The notes beneath the pieces were generated by a model. The model was not told the DNA's origin. It saw only the letters and a program-made list of their open reading frames with translations, and ran no database searches. Made by a program: the position numbers and the translations under genes. 64,000 bases of DNA. Source: Flavisphingomonas formosensis (GTDB lineage Bacteria > Pseudomonadota > Alphaproteobacteria > Sphingomonadales > Sphingomonadaceae). Location of the stretch: contig NZ_WRPK01000003.1 of the NCBI RefSeq assembly GCF_009755815.1, forward strand, positions 434,001-498,000, in the 5' to 3' direction. Positions 35,268 through 45,148 of the stretch are shown here, in pieces; position 1 is the first letter of the stretch; every line of letters starts with the position of its first letter.

Positions 35268-35705
35268 TCCGGCAGCACCTATTCCACGTCGAGCAATCCC
35301 CCTTCCCACTCCTGTCGGATCGCGAGCCGGCAGTACACGGCTCGTTCGACCTGTGAAAAATCCGATCGCCATCAAAAACGCGGCATTCACCCCGCAGCCT
35401 GAGACATAAGGGCTCCCGCTGCTGGCAGTCGCATAGCCGGAACTGGAGCACGCAACGATATGCGGATCGCGCAGCGTGCGCTGCCGCATCGCGAGCGCTG
35501 CTTCATGGAACAGGCCTGTCTTCGCCGTAACGCTCGGCGAATCGCCATGGCATGGCGCGGTCGCAACGAGCGACACGCGCTTCGGATCCACCGATCCGGA
35601 ACGGAGGGATCGATATTTCTTAACCATGTTCGAAAAGGAGCCAACAAGCCGCCACGCCAAATCTGTCCTGCATTTCTAGGCTTTTTACGTGCAAGGAGAG
35701 CGATT
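35268..35705. other. Leader region of the RTX gene
   Basis: No supported gene. The frame of the RTX protein is open back to 35460, but the upstream residues are Arg-rich and unlike the rest. A purine-rich tract at 35633-35640 (GAAAAGGAG) and the AT-rich segment GATATTTCTTAACC near 35610 may belong to a promoter. The true Shine-Dalgarno AAGGAGAG lies at 35693-35700. Confidence 0.45.
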
Positions 35706-38700
35706 GTGGCGGAAATCGTTAAGATCGGTTCGGAGTCCGTGACCAGCACGACGACGACGGGCAACCAGACCGAACCAGATATCGTCGGCCTCACCGGAGG
35801 CGGCTATGTCGTCACGTGGCAGGACTATAACCCATCCCTTCTCGGGCTCGGCGGGACCGAGATCAGCCTTCGCGTGTACGACGCGAACGGCAATCCGGTG
35901 GGCAATGAAATAACGGCCAACCCGCCATCTATCGTAGGTGGTCAGATCGCCAGCCAGAGCGAGCCGGCGATCACCGCGCTCAGCAACGGCGGCTTCGCCA
36001 TCACCTGGACCGATCCGGCATTGCTGGGCCTTACCGGCAACAATGTGATCACCCAGATATATGACGCGAATGGCGTGCCCGTCGGCTCCAATTTTTCAGC
36101 CAATGGTGGCCTGCTTGGTATTCTGGTCGGCGATCAGGAAAATGGCTCGGTCGCCGCGTTGTCGAATAGCAACTATGTCGTCGTCTGGAACAATACGCCG
36201 TTGTTGGGCGAAACCAATCTCCAGGCGCAGATCATCTCGTCGGGCGGGACCAAGATCGGCGACCAGTTCGCGGTCAACACGATCACCAACGGGCTGCAAA
36301 CCAATTCGGTGGTCACCGGTCTCTCCGGCGGCGGTTTCGTCGTCGCCTGGGAAGACAGCAGCAACGGCCTCGGCGAAAATAGCGGCAGCGCCATCGCTGC
36401 GCAGATCTTCGATTCGAGCGGCAACAAGGTCGGCAGCGAGTTCCGCGTCAATACGACGACCGCGGGCAGCCAAACCCAGCCGGAGATCAGCGCGCTGACC
36501 AACGGCAATTTCGTCGTGAGCTGGACAGATCCGGCCAATAGCGGCGATCTCAAGGCGCAGATCTACACCGCCGCGGGCGTGAAGGTTGGCGTCGAGTTCA
36601 CACTGGGCAGCGTCACCACCGGCGTCCAGGGCGACGTGTCGATCGCGGCCACGGCAGGCGGCGGCTTCGTCGCGGCGTGGGAAGACAGCAGCGGCACCCT
36701 CGGCGATACGTCGGGCACCTCGATCGTCGTGCAGGCGTTCGACGCCAGCGGCAACGCGATCGGCAGTGAGACGCGGATCAACACCGCCACCGCGGGCAAC
36801 CAACTCAACCCGTCGATCACCGTGCTGGCCGACGGCACGCTGGCGGTGTCGTGGCAGACGCCGGGCGTCGGCGGCAACACGCAGATCGTCACCCAGCATC
36901 TCGCGATCGACTCCGCACCCGATATAGTGACCTTGAACGGATCGACGATCCCGGAGAATTCGGCGAACGGCACCGTCGTCGGCACGGTGACCGCCCATGA
37001 CGCGGACGGCGGAACGATCACCTATACGCTGACCAACAATGCCGGCGGCGCCTTTGCAATCGATCCGAACACCGGCGTGATCACCGTCGCGGATGGCTCG
37101 CAACTCGATTACGAGACGGCGACGAGCGAGCAGATCACGGTTCGCGCAACCGATCAATATGGGCTATTCACCGATCAGAACTTCACCATCTCGGTGAGCA
37201 ATGTCGACGAGATGCCCACGCTCACGGGCACGCCCGGCGACGATGTGATCACGGCGCCGTCCAACGACACCACCACAATCTATGGCGGCGACGGCAACGA
37301 CACGCTGAACGGCGCTGGCGGCAACGACACGCTCTATGGCGGCAATGGCGACGACATCCTGAACGGCATGGACGGTGACGACACCCTCTATGGCGAGGCG
37401 GGCAATGACACGCTCAGCGGCGGGAACGGCAGCGACACCCTCTACGGCGGTGACGGAACCGAAGTCCTCAACGGCAATGACGGCGACGACATTCTGAACG
37501 GCGGCGCTGGTGACGATCAGCTTTATGGCGGCGCGGGCAGCGACACGCTGAACGGCAATGACGGCAACGATTTGCTCGACGGCGGGACGGGCGCCGACGT
37601 GATGACCGGCGGCGCGGGCGACGACACCTATATCGTCGACAATGCCGGCGATGTGGTGAACGAGGCGCCGGGTGAAGGCAATGACACCATCCAGACCTCG
37701 ATCGACTATACGTTGACCAACAACCAATCGATCGAGACGCTGATCGGCACCAACAATGTCGGCCAGACACTGACGGGCAACGACTCCGACAACATCATCT
37801 CCGGTGCCGCGGGGAATGATACGCTGAACGGCGCGGGCGGCAACGACACGCTGAATGGCAATGACGGCAACGACACCCTCAATGGCGGCGATGGCGACGA
37901 CCAGCTGCATGGCGGAGCCGGCAACGACACGCTGAACGGCAATGACGGCAACGACCTGCTCGATGGCGGGACGGGCGCTGACGTCATGACCGGCGGCGCG
38001 GGCGACGACACCTATATCGTCGACAATGCCGGCGATGTCGTGAACGAAGCACCGGGACAGGGCAACGACACCATCCAGACCTCGATCGACTATACGCTGG
38101 CCAACAACCAGTCGATCGAGACGCTGATCGGCACCAACAATGCCGGCCAGACACTCACCGGCAACGACTCCGACAACACCATTTCCGGTGCGGCCGGCGA
38201 CGATACGCTGAACGGCGCGGGCGGCAACGACACGCTGAACGGCAATGACGGCAACGACACGCTCAATGGCGGTGACGGCAATGACCAGCTCTATGGCGGT
38301 GCCGGCACCGATACGCTGAATGGCAATGCCGGCAACGACCTGCTGGACGGCGGAACGGGCGCGGACGTGATGACCGGCGGGACGGGCGACGACACCTATG
38401 TCGTCGACAACGCCAGCGACGTCGTGAACGAAAATCCCGGTGAGGGCACCGACACCATCCAAACCTCTATCGATTACACCCTCACCGACGGCGACTCGAT
38501 CGAAAATCTGAAAGGCACCAACAATGCCGGCATGGTGCTGGTCGGCAACAGCCTCGACAACCAGATCGATGGCGCAGCCGGAAACGATACGATCAGCGGC
38601 CTCGCCGGGGATGACACGCTGAACGGCAATGATGGCAACGACACGCTCTATGGCGGTGACGGCAATGACGTTCTGAATGGCGGTGCCGGCATCGATACGA

Positions 38701-41633
38701 TGGTCGGTGGCGCCGGAAACGACACCTATTATGTCGATAGCGCCAGTGACGTAGTCCAGGAAGCGGCCGGTGGCGGCACCGATACGGTGGTCACGTCGAT
38801 CAATTATACGCTCGGCTCCGGATCGGAAATCGAACAGCTCACGGCCAATTCGGATGCCGGCCTGATCCTGACCGGCAACGAACTCAACAACCGCATTACC
38901 GGCGGCGGCGGCGCGGACACGATCAGCGGTCTCGACGGCGATGACCAGCTTTTCGGCGGCGCCGGCAACGATACGATCGACGGTGGCAACGGCAACGATA
39001 CGATCGACGGCGGCACGGGTGCCGATACGATGACGGGTGGTGCCGGCAACGATACCTACTATGTCGATGATGCCGGCGATACGATCGTGGAAGGTGCCGG
39101 CGGCGGTACCGACGTCGTGCGCACGTCGGTAAGCTACACGCTCGGAGCGGGTGTGCAGGTCGAGCAGATGATCGCGACGGTGAACACCGGCGTGACACTG
39201 ACCGGCAACGAATTTGACAACACCATCTCCGGGGCCGCCGGCGACGACACGCTGTACGGCATGGCCGGAAACGACACGCTGAATGGCAATGCCGGCGGCG
39301 ACACCCTCTATGGCGGCGACGGCAACGACAATCTCAACGGCGGCGACGGCATCGACACGCTGGAAGGCGGTGCAGGCAATGATCGCCTGAACGGCGGCAC
39401 CGGCGCAGACGTGATGCGCGGCGGCGCCGGCGACGACGTCTATACGATTGACAATGCCGGCGACACCATCGTCGAGGCACTGGGAGAAGGCAATGACATC
39501 GCCCAGACCAGCGTGAATTATACGCTGGCGGAAGGCGTATCGGTCGAGCGTCTCGCTGCAACGTCCGATGCCGGCCTGATCCTCACCGGCAACAGCTTCG
39601 ACAACCGCATCGATGGCCGCGCCGGCGCCGACACGATCAGCGGCATGGACGGCAACGACAGCGTCTTTGCCGGTGCTGGAAACGACATCGTCTATGGCGG
39701 AAACGGCAACGATGTCCTGCGTGGCGAAGACGGAAACGACACGATCGACGGCGGTACAGGCAACGACACGCTCGATGGCGGCGCCGGTATCGACACGCTC
39801 ACCGGCGGCGTTGGCGACGACACTTATTTCGTCGACAATGCCGGCGACACCATCGTCGAGCTCAACGGTCAGGGTACCGACACCGTCCAGGCGTCGGTCA
39901 GTTACACCTTGGCGGAGGGCGTCTATGTCGAGCGGCTGATGGCCAGTGTCGACACGGGTATCACCCTCACCGGGAACAGTCTTGGCAACACCATCTACGG
40001 AGCGGCCGGCGACGATACGCTGCGAGGCCTTGCCGGCAACGACACCCTTTATGGCGGCGCCGGGACGGACACGCTGGAAGGCGGCGACGGCAACGACCGG
40101 CTGGAAGGCGGCGCGGGCGCCGACATCCTGCGCGGCGGCATCGGCGACGATACCTATGTCGTCGACAATGCCGGCGATACTATCGAGGAAGGTGTCAATC
40201 AGGGCAATGACACGGTGCTCGCCAATGTCAGCTACACGCTGGCCGAGGGCATCTACGTCGAAACCCTGCGCGCCAACGTGAACACCGGCGTGTCGCTGAC
40301 CGGCAACAGCTTCGACAATCGTATCGAGGGGGCAGCCGGAGCCGATACCATCTCCGGCATGGCTGGGATGGATGTTCTGTCCGGCAAGGCCGGCGACGAC
40401 GTAGTTTACGGCGGCGACGGCAATGACACCGTTAATGGTGACGAAGGCAACGACCAGCTCTACGGCGGCTCCGGCGACGATACGGTCTATGGCGGTATCG
40501 GCAACGACTTGCTGCTCGGCAATGACGGCAACGACAAGCTGGACGGCGGTGCCGGCAATGACACGCTGCAGGGCGGACTGGGCGACGACCAATATACTGT
40601 CGAAGGCCAGAACGACACTATCATCGAGCTGGCGGGCCAAGGCTACGATACCGTCCTGGCATATGGCAACTACACGCTGTCGGACGCCATGAGCATCGAG
40701 CAGCTCAGCGCGCGGTCGAATGCGGACCTCACGCTGGTAGGCAATCTGCTTGATAATCGCATCGACGGCTTGGGCGGCGACGATACGCTGATGGGAATGG
40801 ACGGCAACGATACCATTTACGGCGGTCTCGGTACCGATCATATCGAAGGAGGGAACGGAGCCGACACCATCCGTGGCGATGACGGCAACGATACGCTGTT
40901 CGGCAATGACGGTGACGATTCGCTGGCAGGCGGCAACGGCACCGACATTCTCTACGGCGGCGCAGGCAACGACACGCTCGACGGCAATGCCGGCAACGAC
41001 ACGATGGTGGGCGGTCTAGGCAACGACACCTATCGGGTCGATAGTCTGAACGACATCGTCCAGGAAGCCTCGGGAGAGGGCAATGACACCGTCGTCACTT
41101 CGATCAGCTATAAGTTGACCGACACTATGTCCATCGAGACGCTGACCGCCTCGGTCGACACGGGGTTGACCCTTACCGGCAACAACTTCGACAATCGCAT
41201 CAATGGTCGCGGGGGGGCTGACACGATCTACGGCGGCGGCGGCAACGACAGCATTTACGGCGGCGCTGGCAACGATGTGATCCATGGTGGAACCGGCCTC
41301 GATCAGCTCCGCGGCGAAGCTGGCGCTGATCTCTTCGTCTTCGACACGCTGCAGGACAGCGGCGCGACCCAGGCGACTGCGGACAAGATCATCGACTTCA
41401 GTTCGGCTCAGGGCGACAAGATCGATCTGTCCGCGATCGACGCGATCACCGGTGGGGGCAATGACGCCTTCACCTTCGTCAACAGCTTCTCGCATGTTGC
41501 GGGCCAGCTGACCACGACGGCGATCGCGAACGGCTTCCTCGTCCAGGCCGATGTGAATGGCGATGCAGTGGCGGACTTTTCGATCGTGGTCTCGACCTCG
41601 ACACCGTTGACCGCGTCCGACTTCATCCTCTGA
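35706..41633 (+). CDS. Giant RTX protein: beta-propeller, cadherin-like domain, Ca2+-binding repeats
   Basis: The GTG at 35706 sits five bases after AAGGAGAG and gives 1975 residues without a Sec signal, as expected for type I secretion. Residues about 20-405 hold seven repeats with a conserved Trp (GGYVVTW, GGFAITW, NYVVVW, GGFVVAW, GNFVVSW, GGFVAAW, TLAVSW) spaced 52-63 residues apart, suggesting a seven-bladed beta-propeller. A cadherin-like domain follows (about 415-500, [20 protein letters not shown]). Residues about 510-1870 consist of RTX nonapeptides GGxGxDxLx and ten modules of the type TYxVDNAGDxxxE...DTVxTSxxYTL...LTGNxxDNxIxG. The end resembles the serralysin-type C-terminal region ([11 protein letters not shown]...[20 protein letters not shown]) and carries the secretion signal. 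It is likely a cell-surface or released adhesin-like or S-layer-like protein. No transporter lies nearby. Confidence 0.93.
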   Translation: MAEIVKIGSESVTSTTTTGNQTEPDIVGLTGGGYVVTWQDYNPSLLGLGGTEISLRVYDANGNPVGNEITANPPSIVGGQIASQSEPAITALSNGGFAITWTDPALLGLTGNNVITQIYDANGVPVGSNFSANGGLLGILVGDQENGSVAALSNSNYVVVWNNTPLLGETNLQAQIISSGGTKIGDQFAVNTITNGLQTNSVVTGLSGGGFVVAWEDSSNGLGENSGSAIAAQIFDSSGNKVGSEFRVNTTTAGSQTQPEISALTNGNFVVSWTDPANSGDLKAQIYTAAGVKVGVEFTLGSVTTGVQGDVSIAATAGGGFVAAWEDSSGTLGDTSGTSIVVQAFDASGNAIGSETRINTATAGNQLNPSITVLADGTLAVSWQTPGVGGNTQIVTQHLAIDSAPDIVTLNGSTIPENSANGTVVGTVTAHDADGGTITYTLTNNAGGAFAIDPNTGVITVADGSQLDYETATSEQITVRATDQYGLFTDQNFTISVSNVDEMPTLTGTPGDDVITAPSNDTTTIYGGDGNDTLNGAGGNDTLYGGNGDDILNGMDGDDTLYGEAGNDTLSGGNGSDTLYGGDGTEVLNGNDGDDILNGGAGDDQLYGGAGSDTLNGNDGNDLLDGGTGADVMTGGAGDDTYIVDNAGDVVNEAPGEGNDTIQTSIDYTLTNNQSIETLIGTNNVGQTLTGNDSDNIISGAAGNDTLNGAGGNDTLNGNDGNDTLNGGDGDDQLHGGAGNDTLNGNDGNDLLDGGTGADVMTGGAGDDTYIVDNAGDVVNEAPGQGNDTIQTSIDYTLANNQSIETLIGTNNAGQTLTGNDSDNTISGAAGDDTLNGAGGNDTLNGNDGNDTLNGGDGNDQLYGGAGTDTLNGNAGNDLLDGGTGADVMTGGTGDDTYVVDNASDVVNENPGEGTDTIQTSIDYTLTDGDSIENLKGTNNAGMVLVGNSLDNQIDGAAGNDTISGLAGDDTLNGNDGNDTLYGGDGNDVLNGGAGIDTMVGGAGNDTYYVDSASDVVQEAAGGGTDTVVTSINYTLGSGSEIEQLTANSDAGLILTGNELNNRITGGGGADTISGLDGDDQLFGGAGNDTIDGGNGNDTIDGGTGADTMTGGAGNDTYYVDDAGDTIVEGAGGGTDVVRTSVSYTLGAGVQVEQMIATVNTGVTLTGNEFDNTISGAAGDDTLYGMAGNDTLNGNAGGDTLYGGDGNDNLNGGDGIDTLEGGAGNDRLNGGTGADVMRGGAGDDVYTIDNAGDTIVEALGEGNDIAQTSVNYTLAEGVSVERLAATSDAGLILTGNSFDNRIDGRAGADTISGMDGNDSVFAGAGNDIVYGGNGNDVLRGEDGNDTIDGGTGNDTLDGGAGIDTLTGGVGDDTYFVDNAGDTIVELNGQGTDTVQASVSYTLAEGVYVERLMASVDTGITLTGNSLGNTIYGAAGDDTLRGLAGNDTLYGGAGTDTLEGGDGNDRLEGGAGADILRGGIGDDTYVVDNAGDTIEEGVNQGNDTVLANVSYTLAEGIYVETLRANVNTGVSLTGNSFDNRIEGAAGADTISGMAGMDVLSGKAGDDVVYGGDGNDTVNGDEGNDQLYGGSGDDTVYGGIGNDLLLGNDGNDKLDGGAGNDTLQGGLGDDQYTVEGQNDTIIELAGQGYDTVLAYGNYTLSDAMSIEQLSARSNADLTLVGNLLDNRIDGLGGDDTLMGMDGNDTIYGGLGTDHIEGGNGADTIRGDDGNDTLFGNDGDDSLAGGNGTDILYGGAGNDTLDGNAGNDTMVGGLGNDTYRVDSLNDIVQEASGEGNDTVVTSISYKLTDTMSIETLTASVDTGLTLTGNNFDNRINGRGGADTIYGGGGNDSIYGGAGNDVIHGGTGLDQLRGEAGADLFVFDTLQDSGATQATADKIIDFSSAQGDKIDLSAIDAITGGGNDAFTFVNSFSHVAGQLTTTAIANGFLVQADVNGDAVADFSIVVSTSTPLTASDFIL
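37541..38400 (+). repeat. Tandem 384-bp repeat units inside the RTX gene
   Basis: The anchor ACGACACCTAT recurs at 37621, 38005 and 38389, exactly 384 bp apart, and the flanking DNA of the first two units is nearly identical (for example CTGAACGGCAATGACGGCAA and TCGACTATACG in both). This points to recent internal duplication of a 128-residue module. Confidence 0.8.
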
Positions 41634-41641
41634 AATCTCCC

Positions 41642-41672
41642 GACCACCCCGGATCCCGTATTCGGGGTGGTC
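41642..41672 (+). terminator. Terminator hairpin after the RTX gene
   Basis: GACCACCCCG (41642-41651) pairs with CGGGGTGGTC (41663-41672) around an 11-nt loop, 8 bp after the stop codon. The following T-tract is poor (TTGCT), so efficiency is uncertain. Confidence 0.65.
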
Positions 41673-41778
41673 TTGCTATGCATCGCACAAGCTGACTTCT
41701 CGCATTGGCGAAGCCGTCGGAGCGTTCCTGCTCCGGCGGCGGAGCCGTTTCGAGTGGGAGGGCAAGGACGGCGCGGGA

Positions 41779-42864
41779 TCAGGGCGTGTCGATGGGAACC
41801 CCGGCGTCTGCCGATTTGGGCCCGCCGTTGACCAGTTCGCGCCAGAGCAGGACAAGTGCGGCCATGGTGGCTGGACCTATGAACAGACCAAGCAGGCCGA
41901 AGGTCTCGACGCCGCCGAGAATACCGATCAGCACCCAGAGGAACGGCAGCCGGGTCGCACCTCCGATCAGCGCCGGCCGGATGAAATGATCGGCCACGAA
42001 CACCACCGCAAAACCGAACACGACAAGGGCGATTGCCGAGCCCATCGCATCCTGGATGAGCAGCAGCAGCGCCGCGACGCAGAATAGCAGCGGAGCGCCG
42101 AATGGGATCATCGCCGCGACGGCGGTGAGCGCGCCGAACAGCACGGGATGCGGCACGCCGAGCACGAAATAGGCGATGGCGATCACGATCCCCTCTCCTA
42201 TTCCCACCAGCACGAGGCCATCGATCGTGCCGCGGACAGACAGGACCATCTGCAGCCCGATCCTTTCGCCCGAAGGACCGAAGATCCGTTCGCTGGCGGT
42301 CAACATCTGCCGGGTCAGCAACGTCCGGTCGCGCAGCAGGAAGAACAGGGCAAACAGGGTGAAGGCGAAGATCACCGCCCGCCGCGCGATACTGCTGCCG
42401 ATGGTACGGCTGTGGGCGATCAGCATCTGGCTGTTCAGATGATGGAGATGATCGCTCGTCGCCTGCGGAGTGGCGAGATTGGCCTGCCACCAGGCCGCAG
42501 CCTGCGCCGAGGCGAAGGGCAGATGATAGATCCACTGCGGTACCGGCACGCCATTCTGCGCCGCATTCTGTATCCAGCCTGAAACGTCCCGTATTTCGCT
42601 CGCCGCCTGGAAAGCGGCGATCGCGATTGGAACGAGGATGAGCAGGCCTATTCCCAGCGTGAACAGGCTGGGGAGCAGCAGATTATGCTTGCCGGGCGGC
42701 CAGCGCCTTTCGGCCCGGGCATAGAGCGGCATGATCGCGATCGCGATCACCACCGCCCAGATCAGTGCCGGGAGAAAGCCCCGCGCGATCCACAGCCCCA
42801 GGAGGGTCAATCCGATCGAAAGAATGATCCGCGAAATGCGCTGTCCGCGTTCCGAATGCGTCAT
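41779..42864 (-). CDS. AI-2E/PerM family transporter
   Basis: The 361-residue membrane protein starts at 42864 (MTHSERGQRISRIILSIGL) and has about eight helices and the family signature at LVGIGEGIVIAIAYFVLGVPHPVLFGALTAVAAMIPFGAPLLF, followed by GGATRLPFLWVLIGILGGVETFGLLGLFIGPATMAALVLLWRELV, which matches the C-terminal half of AI-2E/TqsA-type proteins. Some members export autoinducer-2 or sodium; the substrate is not known here. An upstream ATG at 42900 is less likely. Confidence 0.92.
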   Translation of the reverse strand: MTHSERGQRISRIILSIGLTLLGLWIARGFLPALIWAVVIAIAIMPLYARAERRWPPGKHNLLLPSLFTLGIGLLILVPIAIAAFQAASEIRDVSGWIQNAAQNGVPVPQWIYHLPFASAQAAAWWQANLATPQATSDHLHHLNSQMLIAHSRTIGSSIARRAVIFAFTLFALFFLLRDRTLLTRQMLTASERIFGPSGERIGLQMVLSVRGTIDGLVLVGIGEGIVIAIAYFVLGVPHPVLFGALTAVAAMIPFGAPLLFCVAALLLLIQDAMGSAIALVVFGFAVVFVADHFIRPALIGGATRLPFLWVLIGILGGVETFGLLGLFIGPATMAALVLLWRELVNGGPKSADAGVPIDTP

Positions 42865-42945
42865 GTGCCTGCCTCCCCACAGCCTCCTTAGCCGCGGCAT
42901 GCCGCCAAGGAAATGCGGGCGACGCGATCACGGCAGAGGCTGGAG

Positions 42946-43302
42946 TCAGGTCAGCCCGATGCGACGGGCGGGATTGACGACGGCCAACCCGACCGTCAGC
43001 GCGACCACATCGGCAACCCAATCATAGACACTGGCATCGCGATGCAGGAAGGGGATCGCCTGGCTGAATTCGATGAAGGCACCGAAAAAGGCAAGCCACA
43101 GGCCGATGCGCAGCGCGGTCGCACGGGGAAAGGCGAAAGCCGCCAGCGCCGCGAGCGTGAAGAACGCGACCATATGTTCGACCTTGTCGGAACTCGAGAA
43201 GGTCGGCGCCTCCTTCGCCGGCATGATCGCACAGACATAGGCGAAGAGAAGTGCCCCCCAGAAGAGAAAGGGCGCTATGCGGCGGAAAAATTGAATCGGC
43301 AT
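42946..43302 (-). CDS. VanZ-like family membrane protein
   Basis: The 118-residue product has four hydrophobic segments and the VanZ pattern SSDKVEHMVAFFTLAALAAFAF...FIEFSQAIPFLHRDASVYDWVADVVALTVGLAVV, with the conserved His and Asp residues of the family. The role of short VanZ-like proteins is unknown. It precedes the AI-2E-type gene on the same strand with an 81-bp gap. Confidence 0.85.
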   Translation of the reverse strand: MPIQFFRRIAPFLFWGALLFAYVCAIMPAKEAPTFSSSDKVEHMVAFFTLAALAAFAFPRATALRIGLWLAFFGAFIEFSQAIPFLHRDASVYDWVADVVALTVGLAVVNPARRIGLT

Positions 43303-43393
43303 TCCGCCATTTCTACAGGAACCGGTAGCGCCGCGACAATGAAATGCGGGTCAGACCGTTGATTTCGCGGCGCTCTACCCCCTAATCGCCGCC

Positions 43394-44320
43394 ATGAACG
43401 AATTCGACCGACTGATCGACAGCATGCGGGCCTGGTCTCCATCGCCCATGGCAATCGCAACCGTCATCAATACCTGGGGTTCGGCGCCCCGCCCGCGAGG
43501 CAGCCACATGCTCGTCCATGCGGATGGCCGTTTCGAAGGATCGGTGTCCGGTGGCTGCGTGGAAGGCGAAGTGCTGATGGCAGCAGGGCAAACCATCGCC
43601 GACGGCAAGCCCCGCCGATTGCGCTATGGCGTGAGCGACGCGTCGGCCTGGGAAGTGGGCCTGCCATGTGGCGGCGAAATCGCGCTGATCGTGCAACCGC
43701 TGAGCGAGGATGGCTTCCCGCCAGCCCTGCTGGAGCAGGTTGCGGAGCGCCGGGCGGCGGGCCTGTGGACATCGCTTACGACCGATCTGCTCTCGGGGCG
43801 TACGCGCGAGGGCGCCGAGGTTGGCGACGAGCGGTTCGTCCGTCGTTATCAGCCGCCACGCCGGCTGTTCGTCGTTGGCGCCGTGCAGATCGCTCAATCG
43901 CTGGTTCGGATCGCACGGGAACTGGATGTGGTGCCAGTGCTGATCGATCCGCGGGCCCGTTTCCTGACCACGGAGCGTTTTCCCGACACGCAGCTCGACG
44001 ATCGCTGGCCGGACGACGCGATCGAAGCGCATGGACCGGATTCGGCGAGTGCGATCGTGACGCTCAGCCACGATCCCAAGATTGACGACCCCGCGCTGAT
44101 CGCCGCCCTTTCGACCCCGGCTGCCTATATCGCGGCCCTGGGATCGCGCCGCAGCCACGCCGCACGGCTCGATCGTCTGCGCCAGGCCGGCGTCGCGGAG
44201 GATCAGCTTGGCCGTATCGACGGGCCGGCGGGCATCGCCATCGGGGCGTTGGGTTCGGCTGAGATCGCTCTTTCCGTTGCAGCCGGAATGATCCAGGCCT
44301 TCCGGAACATGGGCAGCTAA
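43394..44320 (+). CDS. xdhC: XdhC family protein (molybdenum cofactor insertion)
   Basis: The 308-residue protein has the XdhC/CoxI N-terminal domain (PMAIATVINTWGSAPRPRGSHMLVHADGRFEGSVSGGCVEGEVL, with the conserved SGGCVEG) and a C-terminal Rossmann domain (RLFVVGAVQIAQSLVRIARELDVVPVLIDPRARF...AAYIAALGSRRSHAARLDRL). XdhC proteins bind the molybdenum cofactor and sulfurate or insert it into xanthine dehydrogenase-like enzymes. No xdhA/xdhB or coxL lies in the window, so its client is elsewhere. The start at 43394 is the first ATG. Confidence 0.92.
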   Translation: MNEFDRLIDSMRAWSPSPMAIATVINTWGSAPRPRGSHMLVHADGRFEGSVSGGCVEGEVLMAAGQTIADGKPRRLRYGVSDASAWEVGLPCGGEIALIVQPLSEDGFPPALLEQVAERRAAGLWTSLTTDLLSGRTREGAEVGDERFVRRYQPPRRLFVVGAVQIAQSLVRIARELDVVPVLIDPRARFLTTERFPDTQLDDRWPDDAIEAHGPDSASAIVTLSHDPKIDDPALIAALSTPAAYIAALGSRRSHAARLDRLRQAGVAEDQLGRIDGPAGIAIGALGSAEIALSVAAGMIQAFRNMGS

Positions 44321-44330
44321 ACCCTGGATA

Positions 44331-44384
44331 AGTGGTCTGATTTTCCGAAACGGATGCGGATGCATCCGTTCCGGTCAGACCACT
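44331..44384. repeat. Long nested hairpin between convergent xdhC and rpmE
   Basis: AGTGGTCTGA (44331-44340) pairs with TCAGACCACT (44375-44384), and inside it ACGGATGC (44350-44357) pairs with GCATCCGT (44362-44369) with a 4-nt loop. It starts 11 bp after the xdhC stop, so it may act as a terminator; its size also resembles REP-like dispersed elements, which cannot be tested from one copy. Confidence 0.65.
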
Positions 44385-44517
44385 AGGGCGGTTTCGAGGC
44401 AGGTGGACGCACCCGCCCGTTCGAAAATCACAATATCATAAAGGCGATGGTCCGAACCGGCCGGATTGCGCACGCTCTGGAACGGTCGTGCTTTCGCCTG
44501 GCCGCTCCAAACCGCAT

Positions 44518-44549
44518 GACGCCGGACCGGCAGAGGCCGGCCCGGCGTC
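44518..44549 (-). terminator. GC-rich hairpin downstream of rpmE
   Basis: GACGCCGG (44518-44525) pairs with CCGGCGTC (44542-44549), with an inner CGGC/GCCG. It lies 25 bp downstream of the L31 stop. No clear T-tract is seen on the minus strand. Confidence 0.5.
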
Positions 44550-44573
44550 AAACGATTGGTAAAGGCAGGAAGC

Positions 44574-44804
44574 TTATTTCTTGCCGAGCGTAAGGCCGCC
44601 GAAGCGCTTGTTGAAGCGCGCCACCTGGCCGCCGGTATCGAGGAGGGTGGACTTGCCGCCCGTCCAGGCCGGATGCGCCAGCGGATCGATGTCGAGCAGC
44701 AGCGTCTCGCCTTCCGAACCCCAGGTCGAGCGGGTCTCGTAGACGGTGCCGTCGGTCATCTGCACCTTGATCATGTGATAATCTGGATGAATGTCTTTCT
44801 TCAC
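44574..44804 (-). CDS. rpmE: 50S ribosomal protein L31
   Basis: The 76-residue product ([20 protein letters not shown]...[27 protein letters not shown]) is L31. It lacks the zinc-binding cysteines of the C+ form. The start is a GTG at 44804, preceded by GAGGAG. It diverges from the cobalamin riboswitch and btuB operon. Confidence 0.95.
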   Translation of the reverse strand: MKKDIHPDYHMIKVQMTDGTVYETRSTWGSEGETLLLDIDPLAHPAWTGGKSTLLDTGGQVARFNKRFGGLTLGKK

Positions 44805-44914
44805 GGCCTAGCTCCTCAGGGGCTGGTTTCCGACCAGCCGGGAATGCGAAGGCGCGCCCTTACCGCCCATAGCCCGGCTTGACAAGGGCGCATCCCCTCT
44901 CCTAGCGGCCCGCG

Positions 44915-45110
44915 CAGGCGAAGGTGCCGCTCACGATGCACGACGGTGCGGCGGGGGAGCGGTGAAAAGGGAAGCCGGTGAAAATCCGGCGCTGTGCCCG
45001 CAACTGTAAGCGGCCCTCAGGCCGTGAAGTCAGGAACCTGCCCTCGCTGTCGTCCGCGCCCGGCCGGGATCAGCCGTCAGCGCGTGGAGCGGCAGATCAT
45101 GCGCCGGTCC
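44915..45110 (+). promoter_or_regulatory. Cobalamin riboswitch
   Basis: The leader of btuB contains the characteristic core GGGAAGCCGGTGAAAATCC at about 44969-44987, GCCCGCAACTGTAAGCGG, and the B12 box AGTCAGGAACCTGCC at 45028-45042. Adenosylcobalamin binding would repress the downstream uptake operon, probably by blocking the btuB ribosome binding site at about 45137-45142. Boundaries are approximate. Confidence 0.93.
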
Positions 45111-45148
45111 TCCGTGGCGACACCAACAGGTTCCCAGGGAGACGAAGA

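Noticed and set aside
37164-40841. A 1225-codon frame on the minus strand inside the RTX gene
   Set aside because: It is produced by the regular codon pattern of the Gly/Asp/Asn repeats. The translation is a low-complexity Val/Ala/Ile repeat and has no ribosome binding site.
37541-41300. Regular short repeats that could suggest a CRISPR array
   Set aside because: The repeats are in frame, coding and match RTX nonapeptides; there are no unique spacers and no cas genes.
33691-41700. Attachment-site duplication of the tRNA-Ser 3' end
   Set aside because: I looked for the T-arm and acceptor sequence downstream and did not see a second copy; no integrase gene is present in the window.
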